A stretch of DNA of 57,704 nt from Ramlibacter sp. (GTDB taxonomy: Bacteria; Pseudomonadota; Gammaproteobacteria; Burkholderiales; Burkholderiaceae_C): the NCBI GenBank assembly GCA_028292245.1, contig JAQGMS010000269.1, forward strand, positions 1 through 57,704. Direction: 5' to 3'. The stretch's first letter is position 1, and every line of letters begins with the position of its first letter. Positions 27,148-35,554 of this stretch are shown piece by piece. The translations under genes and the position numbers were made by a program. The notes under the pieces were generated by a model that did no database searches, was not told the DNA's origin, and worked only from the letters and a program-made list of their open reading frames with translations.

Positions 27148-28572
27148 ATGACTGACGCCGCGAAAGCCAAGCGCTATTTGCCCTGGGTGGTGGCGACGGT
27201 GCTGTTCATGGAGCAGCTCGATTCCACCATCGTCAACACCGCCGTGCCGAGCATGGCGGCCAGCCTGCAGGTGGCGCCGCTCAGCCTCAAGGCGGTGGTG
27301 GCCAGCTACATCCTGAGCCTGGCGGTGTTCATCCCGATCAGCGGCTGGATGGCCGACCGGTTCGGCACGCGGCGGATATTCTTTTCGGCGGTGGCGGTGT
27401 TCACCGTTGCCTCGATTCTCTGCGGGCTGGCGCTGAACCCGCCGATGCTCGTCGCCGCGCGCCTGCTGCAGGGTCTCGGCGGGGCGATGATGATGCCGGT
27501 CGGGCGCCTGACCATCGTGCGCACCTTCGCCAAGTCGGAGCTGCTCGCCGCCATGAACTTCGTGCTGATCCCGGCGCTGATCGGCCCGCTGCTGGGCCCG
27601 ACCGTGGGAGGCCTGATCGTCCACTGGGCGAGCTGGCGCGAAATCTTCTTCGTCAACGTACCGGTCGGGCTGGTCGCGCTGACCTTGATCTACCGCTACC
27701 TGCCTGACTATCGCGCGGAGGTGCCGCGCCCGCTCGATGTCGTCGGGTTCGTGCTGTTCGGCTCCGGCGTGGCATTGCTCTCGTGGCTGCTGGAAATCTT
27801 TGGCGAGCACCGTCTGGACGCGACTTCGACGGCCGTGTTGCTGCTGCTGGCGCTGGCCCTGCTCGCGGCATACGGCGTGCATGCCCGCCACACGCTGCAC
27901 CCGCTATTGCGGCTGGCGCTGTTTCGCGTGCGCACCTTCCGGGTGGCGGTGGCCGGCGGGTTCGTCACGCGCATCGGCATCGGCGGGTTGCCGTTCCTGT
28001 TGCCGTTGCTGTACCAATTGGGCCTTGGCTTGCCCGCCTGGCAGTCGGGCCTGTTGATGATGCCTTCGGCGGCCGGCGCGATCTGCATGAAGTTCCTGGC
28101 CAAGCGCATCCTGGGGCGCTTCGGCTATCGCACGGTGCTGGTCGTCAATACGCTGCTGATCGGTGTCGGGATCGCGGCGTTCTCGATGGTCGGCGCCGGC
28201 ACTCCCATTGCGCTGATCTTGCCACTGGCGCTTTGCATGGGGTTCGTCAACTCGCTGCAGTTCACCAGCATGAACACCATGGCCTATGCCGACGTCGAAC
28301 CGCGCGACACCAGCATGGCCAGCACGCTGGCCAGTTCGCTGCAGCAGCTGTCCATGAGTTTTGGCCTGGCCGCCGGCTCGCTGGTGGCGGGCTGGTTCCT
28401 GTCGGGTCTGCCGCAGACCGACCAGGGCGCGGTGCTGCACGCGCTGCACTACGCCTTCGTGACCCTTGCCGCGATCACGGTGGTCTCGTCGCTTTCGTTC
28501 TGGGGCTTGCGGCCCGACGATGGCGACAGCGTCAGCCGCGGCGCGCCGGTGGTGGAGACGCCGGTGGCCTGA
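27148..28572 (+). CDS. MFS transporter, DHA2 (EmrB/QacA-like) family
   Basis: The 474-residue proton-driven exporter has about fourteen membrane helices. Family motifs are LDSTIVNTAVPSMAASL in helix 1 (motif D1), GWMADRFGTRRIF in loop 2-3 (motif A) and LGPTVGGLIVHWASWREIFFVN around helices 5-6. It would extrude drugs or toxic organics. No membrane-fusion partner or regulator is adjacent. The ribosome binding site is weak. Confidence 0.94.
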   Translation: MTDAAKAKRYLPWVVATVLFMEQLDSTIVNTAVPSMAASLQVAPLSLKAVVASYILSLAVFIPISGWMADRFGTRRIFFSAVAVFTVASILCGLALNPPMLVAARLLQGLGGAMMMPVGRLTIVRTFAKSELLAAMNFVLIPALIGPLLGPTVGGLIVHWASWREIFFVNVPVGLVALTLIYRYLPDYRAEVPRPLDVVGFVLFGSGVALLSWLLEIFGEHRLDATSTAVLLLLALALLAAYGVHARHTLHPLLRLALFRVRTFRVAVAGGFVTRIGIGGLPFLLPLLYQLGLGLPAWQSGLLMMPSAAGAICMKFLAKRILGRFGYRTVLVVNTLLIGVGIAAFSMVGAGTPIALILPLALCMGFVNSLQFTSMNTMAYADVEPRDTSMASTLASSLQQLSMSFGLAAGSLVAGWFLSGLPQTDQGAVLHALHYAFVTLAAITVVSSLSFWGLRPDDGDSVSRGAPVVETPVA

Positions 28573-28599
28573 GCATCGCGAGGGGATGCGGCGCGGGGT

Positions 28600-29079
28600 T
28601 CAGCCTGTCACGTCCTCGATCATGTCGACCACGAGGTGCAGGCCCTTGGAGACGAGCAGGATGTCCTCGCCCGCGAGCAGGTATTCATAGCCGCTCGGCG
28701 CCGGCGGCAACTTCGCCTTCACAGGATCGGGCACCGGATTGGTGGTGGCCGCGGGCTGCAGCCTCTGCCCCACGGCCCAATAGCGGCCTTGCACCGGCGG
28801 GGCGCACCCCTTGCTGCCGCGCTCCATGCCAGTGGGGCAGTCCTTGCCCTTGCTGTAACGCTGGGCAAAGGCCGCGCGTGCGGCCTTCTTGTGCTCGTCC
28901 TTGAAGAAGGCACCGAGCTTCACACCGTAGTTGGCCTGCACGCCGGAGGCGACGGCGGCCGGCGGCTCCGCGGCCACTGGCATGGATTTTGGGTCGGACT
29001 TGACGGCCGCGTGGCCTGCCGTGAACAGCGCGCAGAGGGCCAACGCCACCAGCTGACGAGAATTCTTCGACGGGATCAT
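28600..29079 (-). CDS. CigR/RcnB-like exported protein (downstream paralog)
   Basis: The 159-residue exported protein has a signal peptide (RQLVALALCALFTAGHAA), a charged middle and the C-terminal pattern of the CigR family: KDCPTGMERGSKGCAPPVQG, a tryptophan-containing RYWAVGQRL, then PPAPSGYEYLLAGEDILLVS and an ending VVDMIEDV. It is a divergent paralog of the protein encoded at 29200-29703; the two share the CP-G-x-C-x-PP core. CigR of Salmonella is an anti-virulence envelope factor; the role here is unknown. The chosen ATG follows GGAG. A TCCTAC box lies 63 bases upstream. Confidence 0.82.
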   Translation of the reverse strand: MIPSKNSRQLVALALCALFTAGHAAVKSDPKSMPVAAEPPAAVASGVQANYGVKLGAFFKDEHKKAARAAFAQRYSKGKDCPTGMERGSKGCAPPVQGRYWAVGQRLQPAATTNPVPDPVKAKLPPAPSGYEYLLAGEDILLVSKGLHLVVDMIEDVTG

Positions 29080-29141
29080 CTTCTTTTCTCCAACAAGGAT
29101 TGCGAACGTTCCCACTGTCGGCGGGGTACGGCGCCGGCGCT

Positions 29142-29147
29142 GTAGGA
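29142..29147 (-). promoter_or_regulatory. TCCTAC box before the first CigR-like gene
   Basis: Reads cttgTCCTACAGCG on the coding strand, 63 bases before ATG 29079 and between this gene and the terminator of its upstream paralog, so the two paralogs are probably transcribed separately. Confidence 0.45.
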
Positions 29148-29155
29148 CAAGGCAC

Positions 29156-29177
29156 AAAAAAGGCGCCTCGCGGCGCC
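29156..29177 (-). terminator. Intrinsic terminator after the second CigR-like gene
   Basis: On the minus strand a GGCGCC/GGCGCC stem with a GCGA loop is followed directly by TTTTTT. It lies 22 bases past the stop of the gene at 29200-29703. Confidence 0.88.
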
Positions 29178-29199
29178 CTTCTTGCAAGCTCAGCGGGCT

Positions 29200-29703
29200 T
29201 CAGCCCAGCAGGCCCTGGATGATGTCGACGATCAGGTTGTTCTGCGTCTGGACCAGCACGATGTCATTGCCGATGCGCGCATAGCGATAGCCGTAAGGCG
29301 CCGGCCGCAACTGCACGATCACCGGCTGCGGCACGGAATAGACCGTCACGCCGCGCGGGATCGGCTGGCCCACATCCCAGTGGCGGGCTTGGCCGGGAGG
29401 CATGCAGCCGTTGTTTTTCCTGGCCAGGCCTGGTGGGCAGGCGCGGCCGTTGCCGTAGTGCGTCGAGTAGTACTGGCGCGCGTAAGTGCGCTGCTGGTCG
29501 TCGAAGTAGGCGCCGTGCTTGATTTCTTCGCGCTCGCGCTTCTCGGCGCGCTTTTCGGCCTTCTTCTGGTCCTTCTGCGCGTGCTTTTCTTCCTTGTTGT
29601 CATGCTTGCCATCGCCGTCCTTGGCGAAGGCGGGAACCGCCAGGAACGCGGACGCGATGGCCAGCGCGATGGCGCGATGGCTGAGGCTGAAACGTGGGGT
29701 CAT
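29200..29703 (-). CDS. CigR family exported protein
   Basis: The 167-residue periplasmic protein has a signal peptide ([19 protein letters not shown]) and a Lys/Glu-rich helix ([18 protein letters not shown]). Its conserved domain contains [33 protein letters not shown] and a [18 protein letters not shown] strand before VDIIQGLLG. This is a clear match to the CigR-like branch of RcnB proteins. AGGAAG before the ATG at 29703 supports the start. The TCCTAC box of this gene shares 15 bases with that of the ADRN gene at 41036-41326. Confidence 0.87.
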   Translation of the reverse strand: MTPRFSLSHRAIALAIASAFLAVPAFAKDGDGKHDNKEEKHAQKDQKKAEKRAEKREREEIKHGAYFDDQQRTYARQYYSTHYGNGRACPPGLARKNNGCMPPGQARHWDVGQPIPRGVTVYSVPQPVIVQLRPAPYGYRYARIGNDIVLVQTQNNLIVDIIQGLLG

Positions 29704-29771
29704 GAGTTGTCTTCCTGGCAGGTGTGCCGGTATGTACAACGTCACTTTGAACTCAGCGTTGACCGGGTCCT

Positions 29772-29777
29772 GTAGGA
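29772..29777 (-). promoter_or_regulatory. TCCTAC box before the second CigR-like gene
   Basis: Reads ggtttcgTCCTACAGGA on the coding strand, 69 bases before ATG 29703. The plus-strand form CTGTAGGACGAAACC differs from the site at 41438-41452 by one base. Confidence 0.5.
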
Positions 29778-29808
29778 CGAAACCGCGATCCCGAGGGGTA
29801 GCGGGTGC

Positions 29809-30060
29809 TCAACGGCGCGCCGGCGGCGGGCCGCTGCGGCCGGCGATATGGCGGAACGTGATGCGTCCCTTGGTGAGGTCATAGGGCGACATCTCCAGCG
29901 ACACGTTGTCGCCGGCGATGATGCGGATGTGGTGCTTGCGCATCTTGCCGCCGGTGTAGCAGATCACCTGGTGGCCGTTTTCCAGCGTCACGCGAAAACG
30001 CGAGTCAGGCAGCACTTCGTCCACGTGCCCCTTCATCTCGATCAGTTCTTCCTTGGCCAT
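29809..30060 (-). CDS. infA: Translation initiation factor IF-1 (extended paralog)
   Basis: The 83-residue OB-fold protein has the IF-1 core: [49 protein letters not shown] and [14 protein letters not shown]. It occupies the ribosomal A site during initiation. IF-1 is normally about 72 residues; here a basic, Pro-rich extension ([12 protein letters not shown]) follows. Burkholderiales often carry a second infA outside the ribosomal protein operon, and this copy is not next to ribosomal genes. AGGAGG gives a very strong ribosome binding site. Confidence 0.95.
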   Translation of the reverse strand: MAKEELIEMKGHVDEVLPDSRFRVTLENGHQVICYTGGKMRKHHIRIIAGDNVSLEMSPYDLTKGRITFRHIAGRSGPPPARR

Positions 30061-30081
30061 GGTGTGCCTCCTGTACTGTGT

Positions 30082-30339
30082 TTAGTGCGCGCCGAGGGCG
30101 GCGCCCTGGACGCTGGGTTGGGTGTGCTCGCCGATCCACTGCATGCCTTCGGCGGTGGCATAGCGCACCGCGGCGAGCTGCGTCTTGAACAGGCGCGTGA
30201 GGCGCAGCACGCGGTCATGCGTGCCGCTGCCCGAGCCGGAGCGGATCGAAACGGAACAGGCGTACCAGCCGTTCGCGAGCATCTTGGTCAGCGGCGAAAT
30301 CAAATACTTGCCTACGATGATGTTGTCTTTGGGATTCAT
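30082..30339 (-). CDS. Small protein of unknown function upstream of infA (85 aa)
   Basis: The protein begins MNPKDNIIVGKYLISPLTKM and has a Ser/Gly segment (VSIRSGSGSGTHDRVLRLTR) before a helix (AAVRYATAEGMQWIGEH). It seems soluble and conserved-looking, with a beta-then-alpha layout. ATG 30339 is preferred on conservation-like grounds although the ribosome binding site is weak. It lies 21 bases before infA on the same strand, so the two probably form an operon. I recall similar proteins in other Betaproteobacteria, without a known function. Confidence 0.72.
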   Translation of the reverse strand: MNPKDNIIVGKYLISPLTKMLANGWYACSVSIRSGSGSGTHDRVLRLTRLFKTQLAAVRYATAEGMQWIGEHTQPSVQGAALGAH

Positions 30340-30613
30340 TGTTGTTCTGGGAAAGGGCCATGCGGACGCACCATTGCGGCCGCGATAAGAGTGTGTGGAA
30401 GCTTGCTTGGGCAAGCCGGCGCATATCGATCCCGGTGGCATGGGCCTCGCACGGAGGGCCGGGAGAGCGTCTGGGAAGAAAGGCCCGGTTTGGCTGGCCG
30501 GTGCGGGGGGCTTTGGGATGCCCGAAAGACGCGTTCGAAGCATCCATTGTACCTGTTGCGCCCTTTCGCCGCTGGAGCAGGCGCGCCCAGAGCCCCTGTC
30601 CGTCCCAGGCAGC

Positions 30614-32167
30614 TCAGACGGCGGCGAGTGCCGGCGCGACCGCGGCCTTTGACAAGCCCAGCCGTTCGGGCGACACGTACTGCTGGCGGTAAGCCTCGAA
30701 CAGCATGCTGTCGGCCGCCTCGATGGCCTTCTGGTCCTGCAGCGATTGCTCGCTCATCGCCACGAACCGGGCCAGCTGCGCGGCGCTGAATGGCAGGGCG
30801 AGCAGCTTGGCCTTGGTCTGTTGCGACTGCGCTCGGGTCAGGGCGGTGAATGAATTTCCGTATTCCTGGTCCATCACCGCCAGCACCCGGGCGCTGGGCA
30901 ACAGGTCAGGCTGCTCGAGCAGGGCCTGGGCCGCGCGCAGCGAGTCGGTGTAATCGGTGCTTTGATGCGCGGCGTCCAAGGCCGCGGCGATCGGGGCGAA
31001 CGCCGCGACCAGCTCGGCGCCCCATTGCGTGAGCGCCACTTCACTGTCGCCGCGCTCGAGCACCAGCCCGGGTTCGCGGCCGAAGGCGGCCGTCTTGTGC
31101 TGGTTGCGCCCCAGGGCCGCGATTTCCTGGGGCGTGTCAGGCGGGCTGTCGGACAGCAGGCAATGCATCAGGAAGACATCCAGGAAGCGGATGGTCTGCG
31201 CGGTGATGCCGATGGGCACGAACGGGTTCAGGTCCAGCAGGCGCACCTCGACGTACTCGACACCGCGCTCGCGCAGCGCATGCAGCGGCCGCTCGCCGGG
31301 ACGGATGACGCGCTTGGGCCGGATGGTCCCGTAGAACTCGTTCTCGATCTGCAGCAGGCTGGTGGCCAGCTGGTTGTATTCGCCGCCGGGGTTCATGATG
31401 CCCACCGCTTCGTACGCCGGATACGGCTTGGTGAGGGCTTCCTGCAGCGACTGGGCGTAGCCGTCCAGCCCGTTGTAGCTCACGGCCAGGCTGGCCTGGG
31501 CGTCGCTTTGGTAGCCCAGCCGGCCCATCCGCAGCGAGGTGCCGTGCGGCATGTACATGGTGCCCTGGGCGAGCGACTGCAATTCGTGCAGGCGGCCGGC
31601 GACGAAGCTGGAACAGACCGCGGGCGACGCGCCGAACAGGTACAGCAGCAGGAACGCGTGGCGGCGGAAGTTGCGGATCAGCGCGAAATATTGCTCGCTG
31701 GAAACGTCGGGCAGCGACCAGTTGTAGTGGATGCCCGAGATGGTCTGCATGCGCCGGCCATAGCGGTGCGCCAGGCCCATGCGGTACACGCTCTTGGCGC
31801 GGCCCACGTTGGAGGAACCGTAGCGGCCGATCGGGATGTTCTCGTCGGCCGGCAGGTTGCACGGCATGCTGGAGACCCACAGCTGCTCGTCACCCAGCGC
31901 GCGATACGTGAACTGGTGAATCTGCAGCAGTTCTTCCAGGCAGGTTTCCGGCGTGGCATGCACGCCGGTGATCAGCTCTAGCTGCGCCTCGCTGTAATCG
32001 GTGGTGATGTGCGGATGCGTCAGCGCCGAGCCCAGCGCCTGCGGATGCGGCGTCATCGCCAGCCCGCCCTCGGCCGTGGCGCGCAGGCTTTCCTTTTCGA
32101 TGCCGCGGCGTATGCCCTTCAGCCGGTGGGGCGGAAGTGCTGCCAGGCGGGCCTGCAGGTTGCTCAT
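30614..32167 (-). CDS. gshA: Glutamate-cysteine ligase, type 1
   Basis: The 517-residue enzyme forms gamma-glutamylcysteine from Glu, Cys and ATP, the first step of glutathione synthesis. Proteobacterial GshA features include GIRRGIEKESLRAT at the start, TTDYSEAQLELITG, the long SMPCNLPADENIPIGRYGSS segment, SGIHYNWSLPD and VRLLDLNPF. Length matches the family. The partner gshB is not in the window. Confidence 0.95.
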   Translation of the reverse strand: MSNLQARLAALPPHRLKGIRRGIEKESLRATAEGGLAMTPHPQALGSALTHPHITTDYSEAQLELITGVHATPETCLEELLQIHQFTYRALGDEQLWVSSMPCNLPADENIPIGRYGSSNVGRAKSVYRMGLAHRYGRRMQTISGIHYNWSLPDVSSEQYFALIRNFRRHAFLLLYLFGASPAVCSSFVAGRLHELQSLAQGTMYMPHGTSLRMGRLGYQSDAQASLAVSYNGLDGYAQSLQEALTKPYPAYEAVGIMNPGGEYNQLATSLLQIENEFYGTIRPKRVIRPGERPLHALRERGVEYVEVRLLDLNPFVPIGITAQTIRFLDVFLMHCLLSDSPPDTPQEIAALGRNQHKTAAFGREPGLVLERGDSEVALTQWGAELVAAFAPIAAALDAAHQSTDYTDSLRAAQALLEQPDLLPSARVLAVMDQEYGNSFTALTRAQSQQTKAKLLALPFSAAQLARFVAMSEQSLQDQKAIEAADSMLFEAYRQQYVSPERLGLSKAAVAPALAAV

Positions 32168-32289
32168 GGAACGCGTTCGTTTGTCTCGTGGTGTGGGCCG
32201 GAAGTTAGCACGCCTTCGGATTTCATGCAGGCCGACAGGACAAGCGCAAATCTGATAGACGCGGCGCTCGGCCTTAGACCCTCTTCCCT

Positions 32290-32300
32290 AGGAAAACACC
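32290..32300 (+). promoter_or_regulatory. Second AGGAAAACACC element
   Basis: Identical in 11 bases to the element at 5617-5627. Here it stands between CCCT and GCCGTTTAGG, 72 bases before the phasin-like gene. Confidence 0.3.
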
Positions 32301-32371
32301 GCCGTTTAGGTCGTGTGCACTAGGCCAGCCCGACAAAATCAGCCTATCAACCCCCAACCGGACCCAACAAC

Positions 32372-32716
32372 ATGACTACCAAGGCCTTTTCCGCCACCGC
32401 CACCGACCTGGTCGCGAACTTCGGCAACACCGCCCACCGCGCCATCGGCCTGTACCGTGAAGGCGGCGAGCGTTTCGCGAACACGCTGGAGCAGCGCTGG
32501 AAGACAGCGCTGAAGGAAACCAGCCCGAAGCTGACCGCAGAGACGCGCAAGAACGCGGCGCGGGCGCAGCAGAAGTTCAGCACGTACTACGCCAGGAGCC
32601 TGGCCGTGACGGCCGACGGCGCCGAAGTGGTGGTCGATACGCTGGTGGGCGCAACCGTTGCGGCCATCGAGCGCGCCGCCGCTTTCGCGCAGGCCCGCAA
32701 GCAAACCGCGGCCTGA
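32372..32716 (+). CDS. Phasin-like helical protein (114 aa)
   Basis: A fully helical, Ala-rich protein without a signal peptide. The pattern FSATATDLVANFGNTAHRAI, ERFANTLEQRWKTALKE and DGAEVVVDTLVGATVAAIER resembles granule-associated phasins, which coat polyhydroxyalkanoate granules, but no PHA gene is nearby and the match is by character only. It is divergent from gshA and convergent with the unknown 406-residue protein gene. No clear ribosome binding site is seen. Confidence 0.72.
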   Translation: MTTKAFSATATDLVANFGNTAHRAIGLYREGGERFANTLEQRWKTALKETSPKLTAETRKNAARAQQKFSTYYARSLAVTADGAEVVVDTLVGATVAAIERAAAFAQARKQTAA

Positions 32717-32738
32717 TCGCGGGCGCGCGGCCGGGGCC

Positions 32739-33959
32739 TCAGCCCCTGACGCCGGCGCGGTCGGCCCGCACGAATTCCCAATACTCGGCCGCCCACTTCG
32801 TGTAGTCCAGCGACTGCTTGAACGTTCGCGGCATCACGTCCGCGTACTTGCCGTCGACGTAAGGAACGTCCAGCAGGCGCGCGGTCCAGAACACTTCGTG
32901 GCAGGTGTGCATGCCGCCGGCCACCAGGTAGGCCAGGCACCCCAGCACGAATTCCTTTTTGTCCTCCAGCGCCCAGGCGTCCAGGTCGGCGAAGACGGCG
33001 GCCGATGCGAAGATGGTCGCCGTGGTGCCGGACGCGCTGGCGCTGAAATTCAGGTTGTGCGCGCCCAGGCTGCGCTTGAAGTTGTCCTCCATCCCGGTGG
33101 CGCTGGTCAGGAACATGTCGGTGCCGCGATTGCGCGCTTCCAGGTGCAGCGTCGAAAGGTCCAGCCCGGCACGCCCCAGCGAGTCGGCAAAGGGGATCGT
33201 GAAATCGGGCGTGATGAGCCCGGGCATGAAACTGACGGTGACCGGCTTGCCCTGGTAGCCGGGCTGCTTGGCTTTCATCGCCTTCTGGTGTTCGGTCAGG
33301 TTTTGCCGCCCGCGCAGGTTCACGTCCTCATACCAGCGCGGGCGCACCTTGCGCAGCATCAATTCATAGCGGGTGGTTTCCTGCGACGGCACCGTCGAAT
33401 CGCTCGGGCCCAGTGCCTTGAAGATCCGGCCGAAGTAATCCTGCAAGCTCATGGCCTGCGGCAGGTACTTGCCGTCCAGCACGGACAGCCAGCCCTCCAC
33501 GATTCCCTTGAGCATCGAGACGTCGGCTGCGGTGTCGGTTTCCAGCGGCATCGCCGAGCCCGTGAGGCGGCCATAGCTGGTCTTGCCGTATACATACGAT
33601 TGCGCGGTGGCCACCGGCTTGGCCAGCGCATCGCGCGTGAGGTTCGGGCTCTTGCGCATCCACCACGCGCGGATGCCGCGCGATACGCGGGACACCGCGC
33701 GCTGGGCGTGGCGGGGCTTCTCCACCATCAGCTGGCCCAACGCGCTGTCGGCCAGCAGCCGCCGCTGGCGTTCCACTTCATCGTCGTAGACCATCAGGCC
33801 CAGCCGCTTGAGGCTGGTGGGGCCCGGCTTTTGCGCGCTGGTGCCGTAAACCGGGCGGCCATCGTCGGAAAGTGCCAGCGGATATTGCGCCGCCCGGGGC
33901 GCGCCCGAGCGCCGCACCCAACCGCGGGGGTTCATCAGGTCCAGTTCGAGAAACTCCAC
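32739..33959 (-). CDS. Protein of unknown function (406 aa)
   Basis: I do not recognise this protein. It is soluble, without signal peptide or strong membrane helix. The start is open: the frame reaches TTG 33986, but GTG 33959 has GAGGGG six bases upstream and is preferred; ATG 33935 is a third choice. Visible parts are a basic N-terminal region (PRGWVRRSGAPRAAQ, then MVYDDEVERQRRLLADSALG), a middle rich in Tyr/Arg, a Ser/Ala/Thr stretch (LNFSASASGTTATIFASAAV) and a C-terminal block with AGGMHTCHEVFWTARLLDV. The His/Cys/Glu cluster could be a metal or active site. Codon use matches its neighbours. Confidence 0.78.
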   Translation of the reverse strand: MEFLELDLMNPRGWVRRSGAPRAAQYPLALSDDGRPVYGTSAQKPGPTSLKRLGLMVYDDEVERQRRLLADSALGQLMVEKPRHAQRAVSRVSRGIRAWWMRKSPNLTRDALAKPVATAQSYVYGKTSYGRLTGSAMPLETDTAADVSMLKGIVEGWLSVLDGKYLPQAMSLQDYFGRIFKALGPSDSTVPSQETTRYELMLRKVRPRWYEDVNLRGRQNLTEHQKAMKAKQPGYQGKPVTVSFMPGLITPDFTIPFADSLGRAGLDLSTLHLEARNRGTDMFLTSATGMEDNFKRSLGAHNLNFSASASGTTATIFASAAVFADLDAWALEDKKEFVLGCLAYLVAGGMHTCHEVFWTARLLDVPYVDGKYADVMPRTFKQSLDYTKWAAEYWEFVRADRAGVRG

Positions 33960-34042
33960 GGAACGCCCCTCATGCCAGCTCGGCAATGATCTTAAGCCCT
34001 GGCAGAATGGCCCACCGACTCAAAACCACAGAGGAGAGCGCG

Positions 34043-34513
34043 ATGTCCCTGACCGTCAACATCGACCTGGGCTATGAATTCGACGTCAAGGCCAAGGCCG
34101 CCGACGTCTTCGAGCTGCTGTCGGACGTGCCCGCCTCGGTGTCGCACTTTCCCAAGGTGGACAAGCTGACCGACATGGGTGGCGGCGTGTACAAGTGGGA
34201 GATGGAGAAGGTCGGCACCGCGCAGGTGAACATCCAGACCGTCTATGCCAGCAAGTACGTCAGCAACAAGGCCAAGGGCACCGTGATCTGGACACCGGTC
34301 GACGGCGTGGGCAACGCGCTGGTGGGCGGCCACTTGAAGATCAAGGACAACAAGAAGTCCACTGGCATCGAGCTGAAGATCGAAGGCGAGATCACCCTGC
34401 CCCTGCCCGGCCTCATGAAGATGGTGGTCGCGCCGGTGGTCGAAAGCGAATTCGAAAAGCTCGTCGACAAGTACATCGCCAACCTGATCAAGCAGTTCGG
34501 CGGCGAAGCCTGA
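34043..34513 (+). CDS. SRPBCC superfamily protein (CoxG/polyketide cyclase-like)
   Basis: The 156-residue START-like protein has a first strand (VNIDLGYEFDVKAKAADVFE), helix with LLSDVPASVSHFPKVDKL, central strands (YKWEMEKVGTAQVNI) and a long C-terminal helix (ESEFEKLVDKYIANLIKQF), which together form a hydrophobic pocket. Members bind lipids or hydrophobic ligands; this subgroup has no assigned substrate. GAGGAGAG before the ATG fixes the start. It is probably co-transcribed with the following small membrane protein. Confidence 0.87.
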   Translation: MSLTVNIDLGYEFDVKAKAADVFELLSDVPASVSHFPKVDKLTDMGGGVYKWEMEKVGTAQVNIQTVYASKYVSNKAKGTVIWTPVDGVGNALVGGHLKIKDNKKSTGIELKIEGEITLPLPGLMKMVVAPVVESEFEKLVDKYIANLIKQFGGEA

Positions 34514-34523
34514 GCGGGCGCGG

Positions 34524-34718
34524 ATGACCGACAAGGATTTGCTTGCCAAGGGCCTGCTGATCGCCTTCATCGGCGCGGTGGTGCTGCTGTCGCCTTATTT
34601 CGTCCAGCCCTCCGCGATCCGCGATGTCATCTCGCAATCGTCGCTGGTGGGCTGGTTCGCCCTGATCCTCGGCGCCGCGTTCATCGTGCGATGGGCGCTG
34701 GTGCGGCGCAAGAAGTGA
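34524..34718 (+). CDS. Small two-helix membrane protein (64 aa)
   Basis: Two membrane helices are evident, at about residues 9-29 (GLLIAFIGAVVLLSPYFV) and 40-58 (LVGWFALILGAAFIVRWAL), with a basic C-terminal tail (RRKK). It starts ten bases after the SRPBCC gene. It could anchor or accompany that protein at the membrane. The family is not recognised. Confidence 0.78.
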   Translation: MTDKDLLAKGLLIAFIGAVVLLSPYFVQPSAIRDVISQSSLVGWFALILGAAFIVRWALVRRKK

Positions 34719-34725
34719 TCCGCCG

Positions 34726-35397
34726 CTAGGCCTTCGCCAACACCTTCAGCAGCCAGGCGTTGAGGTCGGCGATCTCTTCCATGCAGACCGAGTGCGCCAT
34801 CGGGTACTCGTGCCAATCCACCTGGTAACCCAGCGCCTGCAGCGCGTCGCGCGATGCCCTGCCGCGCTCGATGCCGACGACGTTGTCGTGCTGGCCGTGC
34901 GCCAGGAAAATCGGCGAGAGCGCATTGGCGTCGCTGCGCTCGGCCGCGGTGCTGGCCGCCAGCGGCAGGTAGCCGGACATGCCGACGATGCCTGCCAGCC
35001 GCTGCTTGTGCCGCAGGCCCGTCAACAGGGCCATCGCACAGCCCTGGGAAAAGCCGGCCAGCACGATGCGGTGCGCCGGCATGCCGCGCTCCTGTTCGCG
35101 CGCCAGCAGTTGTTCCACCTGGGCCAGTGATTGGCGCAGGCCGGGCTCGTCCTCGCGCTTCACCAGGTCCGTCCCCAGGATGTCGTACCAGGCCCGCATG
35201 CGATGGCCGTTGTTGATGGTGACCGGAATCACCGGCGCGTGCGGAAAGATGAAACGGACCGGACCGACGCTGTGCAGATCGAGTTCCTGGGCGATGGGCA
35301 CGAAGTCGTTGCCGTCGGCGCCCAGGCCGTGCAGCACGATGACGGTGGCGCCGGGCTGCGGCCCGGTTTCGGATTCGATGGTTTCGAGCGATTCCAT
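34726..35397 (-). CDS. Carboxylesterase/phospholipase family alpha/beta hydrolase
   Basis: The 223-residue protein matches bacterial carboxylesterase II (acyl-protein thioesterase-like). The catalytic triad is Ser117 in GFSQG, Asp171 in AHGQHDNVV and His202 in PMAHSV. The oxyanion loop is VLHGLGADGND. It hydrolyses short-chain esters. GGAG before the ATG at 35397 decides the start over a longer open frame. Confidence 0.93.
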   Translation of the reverse strand: MESLETIESETGPQPGATVIVLHGLGADGNDFVPIAQELDLHSVGPVRFIFPHAPVIPVTINNGHRMRAWYDILGTDLVKREDEPGLRQSLAQVEQLLAREQERGMPAHRIVLAGFSQGCAMALLTGLRHKQRLAGIVGMSGYLPLAASTAAERSDANALSPIFLAHGQHDNVVGIERGRASRDALQALGYQVDWHEYPMAHSVCMEEIADLNAWLLKVLAKA

Positions 35398-35491
35398 GTG
35401 ATTTTCTCCAGCGAACGGCGAGCATACAGGCTCGGCGAGGCCGGCCACCGCTCAGGCAGGCGCGGGCCGTCCCACAGAGCCTTGCACGAAT

Positions 35492-35497
35492 TCCTAC
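35492..35497 (+). promoter_or_regulatory. TCCTAC box before the hibernation-factor gene
   Basis: Reads cgaatTCCTACACGC, 58 bases before ATG 35555. A hibernation factor is a typical stationary-phase gene, which supports the stress reading of the box. Confidence 0.5.
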
Positions 35498-35554
35498 ACG
35501 CATTTGGCAATCCCATGCGCACACTGGAGGCAGGCAACGAAAGGATTCCAGCCC

